DNA of 64,000 bases. It comes from Adiantum capillus-veneris (Eukaryota > Streptophyta > Polypodiopsida > Polypodiales > Pteridaceae). Made by a program: the position numbers and the translations under genes. This document shows positions 36,979 to 45,677 of this stretch, piece after piece. The stretch's first letter is position 1. Each line of letters begins with the position of its first letter. The notes below the pieces were generated by a model that worked only from the letters and a program-made list of their open reading frames with translations, ran no database searches and was not told where the DNA came from. The stretch is from positions 50,587,774 through 50,651,773 of the forward strand of contig CM043942.1 in NCBI GenBank assembly GCA_014529385.2, read 5' to 3'.

Positions 36979-39905
36979 AAAGCTGAAATGAGGCCTCTCC
37001 CATCATAAAAATCAGCGCCCATTTTTCTGCAAGAGGAAAGTGCATGAAAATTCGACACTTGGCGCATTTACAAGAATTTGCCGGTTTCGGGTTCGCCGCT
37101 TAAAAATATCTGGACCGGTTGCCCAGTTGACTTCACGGCAGAGTTATAAAATGTTCCCCTAGTCATACGAGAGGTAATGACGCGAACACATTTCATGGCC
37201 CAAAATAGCAGTTCCCTAAATTTTAGGAGATGCTTCTGTTGGGCTCCCACTGGTCCTCTGACCATCTATCCTCATTGGGACCGCATCCAAAAATGCAATG
37301 TGGCCCAACTGTCGGATACTTTTTGTTGGTAGTCCCACCTTGACTTTACGCCTTAATTGAGTTCACTTCCTAGTATCCACCAACTTGCTAAGTGCGACGG
37401 GGGGACCTATATGATCTTGCTCTGAGCCTAGACATCCTCTTACCATACGAATTCCAGTGCCGACCACTTCCCGTCTGCGGGTGAATCTACCGTTCACATT
37501 GGCCATACAATGTCCGACCGTTTGCTACTTCAAAAAGAGGGTCTTAAACAAATAAAATAAACCCCATTGGAAAGAAACCAACAACCAAGGTTAGCAGTTG
37601 CCACATCTCTGTGACATGGTTAATAACTGCCACGTCCTCGTGACATACGCCATGAGTCATCCTTTTTCTGCACCAACAACACTGGAGAACAGAATGGAGA
37701 TGAACTGGGCTGAACAGCCCCTTTTCTAACAGCTCCTGTACTTGGCTCATTATCTTTCTGCTGAGCCGCACTAACCCTGTACGGAGGCTTATTTGGTGGG
37801 CTACTGCCTGGCACCAAATCTATCGCATGGTCCTCGGGTCTCTCTGGCGGTAATTGAGACGGTAATGAATCGGAAAAGCAGTCACTATACTGTTGTAAAA
37901 ACATTGACCTTTCTTTATCTAACACAGATAAATTTGATTCATCACAATCTGACACTTCACGTGCAAAAACCAAGTACGCAGAAAGATGCTTTTTCATTAC
38001 AGAAGTAATAGCAGAAGCTGATACAGTGGGAATAGACTCCCCTTTAAGCTTTACATCCGGAATGTGAGTCTTTTCCCTGCTCTGTACAGTGATCTTTTTG
38101 TTGTAGGCATCCATGATTCCCTGTACACGAAACAACCAAGGAATACCTAACAACACATCACATCCGTCCAGTGGCATGATATAAAATTCTTCAGCATCTA
38201 CATAGGACTGGATATGTAGGCGCACCTTTCCGATGATGGGTGTCACAGCCTCTGTATGGCCAGGACATGCCAAACCTGGCTCTGCTGTATACCCCATCTC
38301 TTCAGGTCTGATTCCCAACTTTGAAGCCAATTCTGGGGAAATAAAGTTGGCTTTGGCCCCTGGGTCAAAGAAGATAAGCACTGTTTGATCCCTGACCTTT
38401 CCCCATGCTCTGCAAAGCTCACTTGCATCTGAATTTGGCTTGTCACCCACCATATCTGGCACTAGACAAGCCATGGGCTTCTTTCCTTTCTTGTCCTCCT
38501 TGTCTTCAGAATCAGCTGGCCTTTTCTTTGTAGGACAATTGTAAGCAATGTGGCCAGGCTGCTCACAAGCATTTGTTCTCTGTCCTCAGGACCTTCTTTT
38601 GCTCTTTTGACTTGCGAGGAAAACGTCTTTTCCATTTCTTTGCTGGTCCCTTTTCTGATTCAGCCGTAGCTTTATCTTTCCCTGCATTGGCTGACTCCTG
38701 AGTCCCTTTCGGAGCCTCATTGGGAACGTGCTTCTTGGCTGAATTTTTCTTGCCTGATCCTGCCTTGACGCCAGTGTTAAATTCACAATCTTCTCCCTTG
38801 AGCAAACCATTGCCAGTGTTTGCTACCTCGATGAGCTGCGTCAAAGTAGTGACTTTGGTCTTCGTGCAGTATTTTCTCAATCCTTTGGGTAGGCCACAAC
38901 AGTATTTTTCAATCTGTTTTGTCAATGGCAGAAACCTATAGGAAGTTACTGGAAGTAGAGCTTTCCAAAACTTTCGATTGTAATCATCCAGATTTCTGCA
39001 AGTGGCAGCATTAAGCTGGTGCCATTCTGTCATGACATCTGCTTCAAAGTCATCAGATAACCATGCTACTGCAAAAATCTGTTTGAAGTAAATCCATGTG
39101 GATGGAGCTTGCCCTTGAAGCAATAAAGTTGTCCACCATTGTCCTGCATTCCCTGTCAAGAAAGTGGCTGCCTTGCGGACCTTTGAAGCCTCTGTAAAGT
39201 TTCCCCCTGCATAGGCCTTGTCAAACTGCTGGAGGAATGAGAGAGCCTTCTTCCTGTCATCAAACCCTGTAAAGGTCGTGAATGACACACCTTTGCCACC
39301 TTCTTTGTACGGAGTTGGCCTCTCCAGCGGCGTTAAATTGTCATATGGAAGTGACTGAAACATGGGAACATTATTAGGGTTCATTGGTGTTCCCTGACCG
39401 CAATTAAGTTTACCTGGAAACGCCATATTTGGCTGCTGATTTGTAATTCCAGCCATACCAAAATTTGCTTGTGGCATCCCAAATTGGCTCTGAGTGCTCT
39501 GAAACCCTGGTAGCATGCCCGTGACACCATACATGGGGTTGGGCATCATCGTTTGAGCACTCCCGAACATTGTTCCTGGCGTGTAGAACTGATTTCCAGG
39601 TGCATGACCAGCCATGCTATGGAATACCGATCCACCTCCAAAATAGCCAGGGTGTACTGAAGGTGGTGGGAAGACCTGTTGCATAGCCTGTAGGTTGCTT
39701 CCCTGTCCATTAGAACCAACTATAGGCTGTTGAAAGGTGGCGGGCTCAACTGGCACAGCTTGAAAGACTGGCATCTCAGCCACCTGTTCTTGCACCTTAG
39801 GCACAGGTTGTGGAGACTGCATGTTCTCCGTCAAGTGTGCAGGTGTTTCCATTGACTGTGCAGTATGAATCACCTGTGCTCGAGCCTTAACAGGCTTTTG
39901 AATAT
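36979..39905 (-). mobile_element. second Ty3/gypsy element with Met/Gly-rich Gag, minus strand
   Basis: A close relative of the neighbouring element. From high to low coordinate: Gag (about 38563-39873) with the same Met/Gly/Pro/Gln-rich N-terminal third (FGGGSVFHSMAGHAPG), Retrotrans_gag core (FDKAYAGGNFTEASKVRKAA) and a partial knuckle; retropepsin (FFDPGAKANFISPELASKLG, LLGIPWLF) and the RT start (SSSPFCSPVLLVQKKD), about 37640-38474. An LTR-like part beginning TGTCACGAGGACGTGGC follows (about 36980-37645). RT body, RNase H and integrase are absent. Its left-hand partner LTR is not seen; a plus-strand LTR of the next element abuts it near 39.91 kb. Broken, with one large loss and about two small breaks. 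Confidence 0.83.
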
Positions 39906-39914
39906 GATCGAGTG

Positions 39915-40224
39915 ACCCAACTTGCTGATTGATGATGTGGCAGTTGTACGGATTTCCGTGATTTACGATGGCAGCTTTTTGGCTTTGCTTTTGGACCAGA
40001 TGCTTTTGAGTTTGAAGGCTTTTTACTGTAAACTGCTTTTGGGGCCTAGGGCCTTTAAATATGTGCTAAGGGCTCATTCTCTGGCATGCTTCTTGGAGAA
40101 GGTGCGGACTCTGGAGTACTGGCTTGTACTTTGTTGATGCAATATAAAGAAATACCGAAAGGGGTGCCAAGGTTTGGGGCCAATACTCTTTGGGGTGGAA
40201 TTCCGCCACTCTGTGTTGCGTGTC

Positions 40225-40275
<51 letters not shown>

Positions 40276-40352
40276 GTTCAGTTGTTATTGAAGTGCTAAA
40301 AGTCTGCTTAGTCTGTTCTTTTCTATTGGCACGTGGTGCCCGTCTTGTGACA
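39915..40352 (+). repeat. 5' LTR (incomplete) of the LTR-flanked element
   Basis: Matches 43921-44320 closely, including ggcctagggcctttaaatat, aaagaaataccgaaaggggt and the end cacgtggtgcccgtcttgtg before the last bases aca. A (TC)n run (40226-40273) lies between the R-like region and the end. About the first 270 bp of the full LTR are not represented. Confidence 0.88.
40226..40273. repeat. (TC)n microsatellite inside the LTR
   Basis: About 48 bases. The same position in the partner LTR (44208-44242) carries a shorter (TC)n run, so the tract was already present in the parent LTR and has changed length since insertion. Confidence 0.95.
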
Positions 40353-40353
40353 G

Positions 40354-40365
40354 TGGTATCAAAGC
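40354..40365 (+). other. primer binding site-like sequence
   Basis: TGGTATCAAAGC lies one base after the LTR end TTGTGACA. It resembles the initiator-tRNA-Met complement TGGTATCAGAGC used by many plant LTR elements and supports this being the 5' LTR. Confidence 0.75.
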
Positions 40366-40569
40366 ATCAGGTGTGTGCTCTTCTGAAAGCATACCGGTCC
40401 TACAAAAGAGCAGACAGAGCTATTGGAATTTTATTCCAGGTATCTTCGCCCTCCAACCCGGACTTATTAGCCACTCCCACCCTTACTTCATCGCGCATCG
40501 GGCGCTGTCACAAAACGGGAGCGTACATGAGCACTTAGAAAATCTGAAAATTATAATTCTTTGAAAAAC

Positions 40570-41700
40570 ATGAGAGAAGGGAGAAGATCGACACAGTATT
40601 GGGGACCGGAACATCTTCTGGTCCCCCCCCCCCCCCGTTCAGAGTATTCTTTTATTCAGGGAGAATTCTTATACAGGCACGAGAACCCGAGGAAACCCTT
40701 CCGTTCTGTAGTCTTAGACCCGAAGGTCGTGCTTTCCCGTAAAGGGCTTGGGCACAAGGCCGTTCCTTCCCGTGAGGGACTTAAGCGCGAAGCCGTACTT
40801 TCCCGTAAGGGACTTAGGCGTGAAGCCGTACTTCCCGTGAAGGGCCTTCCCTTGAGACGAGAGATTCCTGCAAAACAAACCACACAAAGCAGCAATTCTC
40901 AATGCGTATCAACACCTTATACCTGTCGCTCCTTGCTCGGAGAATCAACCTCCGTACTCAGTCGTCACGCGAGCACTTGCAAATTCCGTCGCCAGTCTCT
41001 GCTTCAGAATCCCAGCGCTTGCACTTCCTGCTGCTTCCGGCTCCTCCAAACTGAAACGCTGGCTACCCTTTTATAGGGTCTGACACCCGGCAGGAATAGG
41101 GGTCCAAAAGTAGAGCTTGGCGCTCCTAGAGAGAGGAGAGAGAAAATCGCATTTTCTAGAGAGAGGAGAGAGAGAGAGAGAGATCGCAATTCAGCCCCCC
41201 CTGCGTTGGTTTTAGCGCTGGCTTTTTCTATAAGAGCCTTGCCTGCTTTATTATATTAATAAAAGTGACCGGTCACTTTATAAAATAAAGTGTGAACCTG
41301 TTCAAACTTTAAAAACTCACTCAGTTAGTGAAAACAATGCTACACGGACACATTCCAGGCGTCCCTGGGTGCAGGACACGACACAGATGCAATGCAAACA
41401 CAGACTCCTCGCGGGAAAACATCTGTCCTCCCGCGACTGTTCTTGCTTTTCGCAAAAAGCTTCATTGAACCCATCTTTATTCTTTTGCTTGTGTTCTTAC
41501 GCGTATTTTCTTACTCAGTTCGGATTTCCTCCTTAGCATACGGGATGCCCCCTTACTGATGCACCCGTCACCCATCATGTGACGCATCAGAGGCACTCGT
41601 AACCCGGCCCTTTCCACCGAACTTACGGAAACTCCTTTGCGATGTTTACCGTCACCCATCAAATGACACATCAGAGTTGTCCGTTCCTGATGGCAGTTCC
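40570..41700 (-). repeat. nested LTR-like segment with TATA box, minus orientation
   Basis: On the minus strand CCCTATAAAAGGGTAGCC (about 41066-41083) looks like an LTR promoter. AATAAAAGAATA (about 40646-40657) downstream looks like a polyadenylation region. Upstream, gatgggtgacgg units are repeated (about 41560-41590 and 41650-41675). It also holds a 33-bp minisatellite, a C14 run (40623-40636) and a GA run near 41160. Borders and family are not resolved. Confidence 0.4.
40726..40857. repeat. 33-bp minisatellite, four units
   Basis: Units start at 40726, 40759, 40792 and 40825 (gtcgtg/gccgtt/gccgta), each with ttcccgtRagggacttaggc-like sequence. The last unit is about one base shorter. Because 33 is a multiple of three, an open frame with repeated SRKGLRREAVL passes through, but nothing suggests it is a real protein. 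Confidence 0.9.
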
Positions 41701-41815
41701 TGTAGCTACAATCTTTTTAACAGTTGTTAGTGCACATAATAAAATATCCTAAAAAAGAGATTTAATCATTAAAAATAAGAAAATAGTCCAATTAGCAACA
41801 GGCGCGCTCCCGTCT

Positions 41816-42217
41816 TCACCGCTGATGTCTTACAGGGCATAAGCCATTAATATCCCTTGCAAGAGAAGGATCCAAGATTTGTTTCAAGTCACTGTTTTTC
41901 TCAAAAGCAGTGCCATGCATATGTTGATGTCTACAGCTACCAAGCAGCACACTCCAAGGACTTGGCAAGCTTTCAAGAAAATTTTTGCTCGAAGTTCTAT
42001 GGTTTCTGACATCTTCCTTCAGAGTGCAACTTTTGGCAGAGTGGGGTATCCTGAAATGCTTGCCATGGTACCCAAGCAGATTATATCTTGAAATTTCTTG
42101 ACATCTCTCAGTAGATGTCTTTTCGAGCAGATGACCTTGGAGGCTTAGTGTGATTGCTATCTTGGGACTACCATTGTCGCCAAAGAAACACTGTTTGTCC
42201 AAGAGCTGATGGACCAT
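41816..42217 (-). other. unassigned 133-codon open frame
   Basis: Minus-strand frame starting MVHQLLDKQCFFGDNGSPKI and ending GLCPVRHQR; it stays open for about a dozen more codons upstream of the ATG. Composition is protein-like (PSPWSVLLGSCRHQ, basic and Cys/His-rich), but no domain is recognised. PSPWSVLLGSCRHQ faintly recalls the tail of a pentatricopeptide protein; I do not claim it. It lies inside an LTR-flanked element, so it may be captured host sequence. Confidence 0.3.
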
Positions 42218-42490
42218 GCTGTGCTCGGCTACGACCCTATGGAATGAACCTAACCCTAATTTTTTTGGTGCAGGTTTTAGGATGGAAAGTCAGTCGACTT
42301 TTCGAGCTCGACTGATGTCGAGATTGCTTTTTAAGTTTGAATTTTGTGTGAGAATCTGTTTGAGAACTTGTTTGGTGATCCTGTTTGGAATTTGTTTGAA
42401 ATGGATGCTATCTGTTTTAAACCTGTCTTGGTGCCGATTTGAATTGTTTAACTCTGGTTTTAATACTGGTTTCAATGATTGGTGATTTTA

Positions 42491-42883
42491 CTCCCGGGTG
42501 GAGAAGTGAGAAATACTGTTTTGGTATTGTTTGACCTCGGAATGGCGCAGGTCGATGCCTGGGGAGCGTTATGTTGTATGCTAGAAAACCTCCGAACGAC
42601 GCAGGCCGATGCCTGGGGAGCGTTTGGTTGAATGCTTGTAAAATAATTGTTGTTGTGACTCCCGGCCGGAACCTGGATGGTTATACGGGAGGAGTATTAA
42701 GAAGATGAGCAGTGGTTACTCTCAGCACCTCCAAATGACGCAGGCTGCGGTTTGGGGGGGGCGTTTGGTTGTAAAAGGTCTCTATATCTCCCGGCCCGTA
42801 CCTTTTTAGGTTATGCGGGAGGAGTGATGAGGGAGTCGTTGAATATCTCCCGGCTCGGACCTTGTTAGGTTATGCGGGAGAAG
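42491..42883 (+). repeat. array of two alternating hairpin families
   Basis: Family H1 occurs at 42535-42570, 42589-42624 and 42728-42765: outer stem AACG/CGTT and inner stem CAGGC/GCCTG. Family H2 occurs at 42659-42694, 42788-42824 and 42847-42883: outer stem CTCCCG/CGGGAG and inner stem ACC(T)/(A)GGT. A short H2-like CTCCCGGGTGGAGAAG lies at 42491-42506. Base changes between copies mostly keep pairing through G-T wobbles. The segment is noncoding and lies in the interior of the LTR-flanked element. Confidence 0.85.
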
Positions 42884-43098
42884 TGTTCAACGGCTTTATG
42901 TTTCTATGTCTTGTAACATGCATATGTAAGCATTTGTGTTGCATTGTGATGTGCCAGCTACTGAATATTCCTAATTGGATGAGATTGCTTAGGTATGTAA
43001 TTTTTTAGTGCATCAAGACATCCGTGGAAGATCAGTACGGTCTGGGTGTGATAGCTAATTTTACTACGCCGGAATATCAAGAGTTCCGATCTGGACGA

Positions 43099-43151
43099 AA
43101 GGAGAAGCTAACTCCTTGATCAAAAGAGCAGAAAGGAGAAGCTAACTCCTT
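43099..43151 (+). repeat. twin hairpin repeat before the element's 3' end
   Basis: AAGGAGAAGCTAACTCCTT occurs identically at 43099-43117 and 43133-43151; each copy can fold with a 6-bp stem AAGGAG/CTCCTT and a 7-base loop. Confidence 0.92.
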
Positions 43152-43258
43152 AATAAAAAGAGCAAACTAATTGTCCCTCGGAAATTTTTGAGCTAACTTG
43201 AGTTGTTTTGCAGATATGCTGTAATCGCGGACGATTACTCTCCTTCAAGAAGGGGCAA

Positions 43259-43638
43259 GGTGGTACCAAATGTACTGTACATGGCGTATATGTATGTACT
43301 GTACGTTGTTCCGTATAGGAAAAAATTTTACGTACGTAAAAATACGTACTCTTGTAAAAAAACCGCAAAGTACTAAATTTTCTAGGACATTTTCAATAAA
43401 AAACAAGAGAGAAGCCAACAACTTATAGAGACATTCAAAGACACGTTTTACAAGACAACCATATACTGTGTAACTATTGCAAGAGATTTGGATTTTTATT
43501 TTAAATCAACATTGTACGGGCTTTCCACACCCCGCCCAAAAAAAAAAAAACGGCGTATGGATCGTTCCGTATGGTACGGATCCGTACAGAACGTTCGTAC
43601 GGTACAGAACGGATCAGTACGTACGTTTTGATCCAACC
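43259..43638. mobile_element. GTAC-rich insertion with degenerate inverted ends
   Basis: About 380 bp unlike its surroundings, full of GTAC/CGTACG words and palindromes such as TTTTACGTACGTAAAA. The left end GGTGGTACCAAATGTACTGT and the inverse of the right end (GGTTGGATCAAAACGTACGT) are loosely alike. It lies between two similar purine-rich motifs, ttcaagaaggggca and ttgagaaggggaga, either a target duplication or remains of the polypurine tract. A MITE-like element is my best guess; no transposase is present. Confidence 0.5.
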
Positions 43639-43652
43639 TTGAGAAGGGGAGA

Positions 43653-44207
43653 TGTCACAAATTGCTGACGTGTCAAAGCCTAAAGAATGGAGCCAACTTG
43701 CAAATGCTGGCCGAGGGGCCTAAACCCTAAGAAGAACAAGTAACAGAAGAAGTCCTATCAACTTATGGGGACCCCGTCAGATGGGGCCCCAAGTGACATA
43801 AAGGATTAAAATAAAGCAGGACCCGCACACACGCAAAATTGATGACGTGGTAGATTTCCGAAAATTGTGCTGGCATGATGACGTGGCAGGTTGTACGGAT
43901 TTTCGCGTTTTGCGCTAGCTGATGACGTGGCAGCTATATGGATTTCCGTGATTTACGCTGGCAGTTTTTTGGCTTTGCTTTTGGACCAGATGCTTTTGAG
44001 TTTGAAGGCTTTTTACTGTAAACTGCTTTTGGGGCCTAGGGCCTTTAAATATGTGCTAAGGGCTCATTCTCTGACATGCTTCCTGGAGAAGGTGTAGAGT
44101 CTGGAGTACCGGCTTGTACTTTGTTGATGCAATATAAAGAAATACCGAAAGGGGCGCCAAGGCCAATACTCTTTGGGGTGGAATTCCGCCACTCTGTGTC
44201 GCGTGTC

Positions 44208-44246
<39 letters not shown>

Positions 44247-44320
44247 CAGTTGTTATTGAAGTGCTAAAAGTTTGCTCAGTCTGCTCTTTTCTATTGGCAC
44301 GTGGTGCCCGTCTTGTGACA
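43653..44320 (+). repeat. 3' LTR (full) of the LTR-flanked element
   Basis: 668 bp with perfect 8-bp inverted ends TGTCACAA/TTGTGACA, directly after a purine tract. It contains repeated tgatgacgtggca motifs (43841-43935), a TATA-like tttaaatatg (44043), the block aaataccgaaaggggcgcca and a (TC)n run at 44208-44242. Confidence 0.9.
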
Positions 44321-44634
44321 ATGACCTACTTGATCATGCATGTCCTGCTAGAGGCTCACAAAGTGCCAAGCTAGATCCTAAGATAACTAAGACTGATGCT
44401 GACCTCTAGCAGTAGCTTGTCCTCGAGTGCAATGTGCACGTGACAATATCTGTATTTGGAGATGAATTATTGCAGGATTCTCTCTTCATCAAAAGGGTTT
44501 ATGTCCAAAAGATTGAATTTGTATGCATGATTGCATCGGGTAGTAACTGGTAACAATGTGGTTTATTTTTTGAGTATGTGGGTGTAATCGAGGGGACAAT
44601 AACTCTTAAAGTACTCTTCGTTAAGAGAGGGATA

Positions 44635-45166
44635 GGTGACAAGCAATGACGTGGCACTAACACGTGGTGAAGCAGCAGGAAAATGGAAAAACAAAGGGAC
44701 TTTCTCTGGGCGTAGGCGTTAGTGAAATGCAACCCAAAAACCTCTGCAAGTCATGGATTGTATGAACTAAGACATGGCTGCAGCATGCTTATGTAGCACT
44801 GTTGTACATGGCTGATATTTATCAGGGAGAAGCTTTTGTGCAACCATTTAGTCGACAACTGTTGACCTAAAATTAATTTTAGCAAATGATTTTTGAGTCG
44901 CTTTTGAGGCTACATTCCCATAAATTAAGGGCTCTAGTGCTAGATGTAATTGAGATCAGCTTGCACGGTCACACAAACAATTGTAAAAACTCTTGAGATG
45001 ATATGTAAAGATATACAACATGGGGCGCTCGACTTAGAGGGCCAATACTCTGTGGAGGGTAAGTACGCTTCTCTCGTGTTGTCTAGTGTCTTCAAGTGTC
45101 ATTTATATTGTTCTGCTCAGTCTTGCAATTGCAGTTTGTGAGTTCGGGTTGATCATCCGCTTGACA
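44635..45166 (+). repeat. LTR remnant of the same family upstream of CPP1
   Basis: Preceded by a degraded tgtaatcgagggg...taagagagggata stretch like the family's 3' end. It starts near ggtgacaagcaatgacgtgg, contains ggccaatactctgtggagggt (compare ggccaatactctttggggtg) and ends near ccgcttgaca. More diverged than the pair at 39.9-44.3 kb, hence older. Confidence 0.6.
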
Positions 45167-45677
45167 GGTGATTACACTGATGGTCTCTGCCTCTCTTTCA
45201 CTAAATAAGTAGCCATCCTTACACAAGCTAGCAGTTCAGTAAGTTTCCAAATGGTTTGCCAGCGAGTGCCTTAATGGTTTCGCTATCTACAAACAATCCT
45301 GATACCTGCTTTCTACTACTGGAATGAGCATGGACCGAATGGGGCGAACCAATGAAAACAAACAATTATTATTTCAAAACTATAGCAAATGGGTTTGATC
45401 TTAGGAGAAGTTTAATTGTTAATGCCCTTTGCAAATGCTTCTGTTCGAGCTACAACTTCATTTTTTCATTTTTTGACCTTGTACCAATGTTGGCTGTTTT
45501 TGGTTCCCACTCCAACTAGAAAAGTGCAGGTATTTCTGTATGTCAGAATTGGTCCCATGCAAAAGGAATGACGTCTTTTATGGTGCCTTGTGATTTCTGT
45601 ACTTTTACATGTACGTGACAGCTGAAGAAACCTGGCATGAACAATTTTTCTTGATATTCCAATGATTTTTTTTGCAG
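45167..45677 (+). other. sequence before first visible CPP1 exon, probably intron 1
   Basis: No reading frame here resembles a transit peptide or the CPP1 N-terminus. The stretch ends in a T-rich tract and a good acceptor (tttttttgcag, ending at 45677), so I read it as the 3' part of a long first intron. Its upstream border is an LTR remnant of the 39.9-44.3 kb family. Intron status is inference. Confidence 0.5.

Larger units (their letters stand above)
39915..44320 (+). mobile_element. plus-strand LTR-flanked element without recognisable gag-pol
   Basis: Two direct LTR copies, an incomplete one (39915-40352) and a full one (43653-44320), enclose 3.3 kb. A primer-binding-like TGGTATCAAAGC (40354-40365) follows the first, and a purine tract (gagaaggggaga) precedes the second. 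Over the shared part the LTRs differ by about 4-5% by eye, so insertion was moderately recent. The interior has no gag, protease, RT or integrase. It instead holds a minus-strand LTR-like segment (40570-41700), an unassigned minus ORF (41816-42217), a hairpin array (42491-42883) and a GTAC-rich insertion (43259-43638). The LTR family matches the neighbouring gypsy elements, so it is probably a non-autonomous gypsy derivative. Confidence 0.8.

Noticed and set aside
41816-42217. Call of a pentatricopeptide protein fragment
   Set aside because: Only a faint resemblance around PSPWSVLLGSCRHQ; no helical repeat pattern could be followed.
42491-42883. Regularly spaced structured repeats considered as a CRISPR array
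   Set aside because: Spacing is irregular, units belong to two families, there are no cas genes and the context is plant nuclear DNA.
44950-45141. 63-codon frame considered as the missing CPP1 first exon
   Set aside because: It lies within an LTR remnant and does not resemble a plastid transit peptide joined to the J-like domain.
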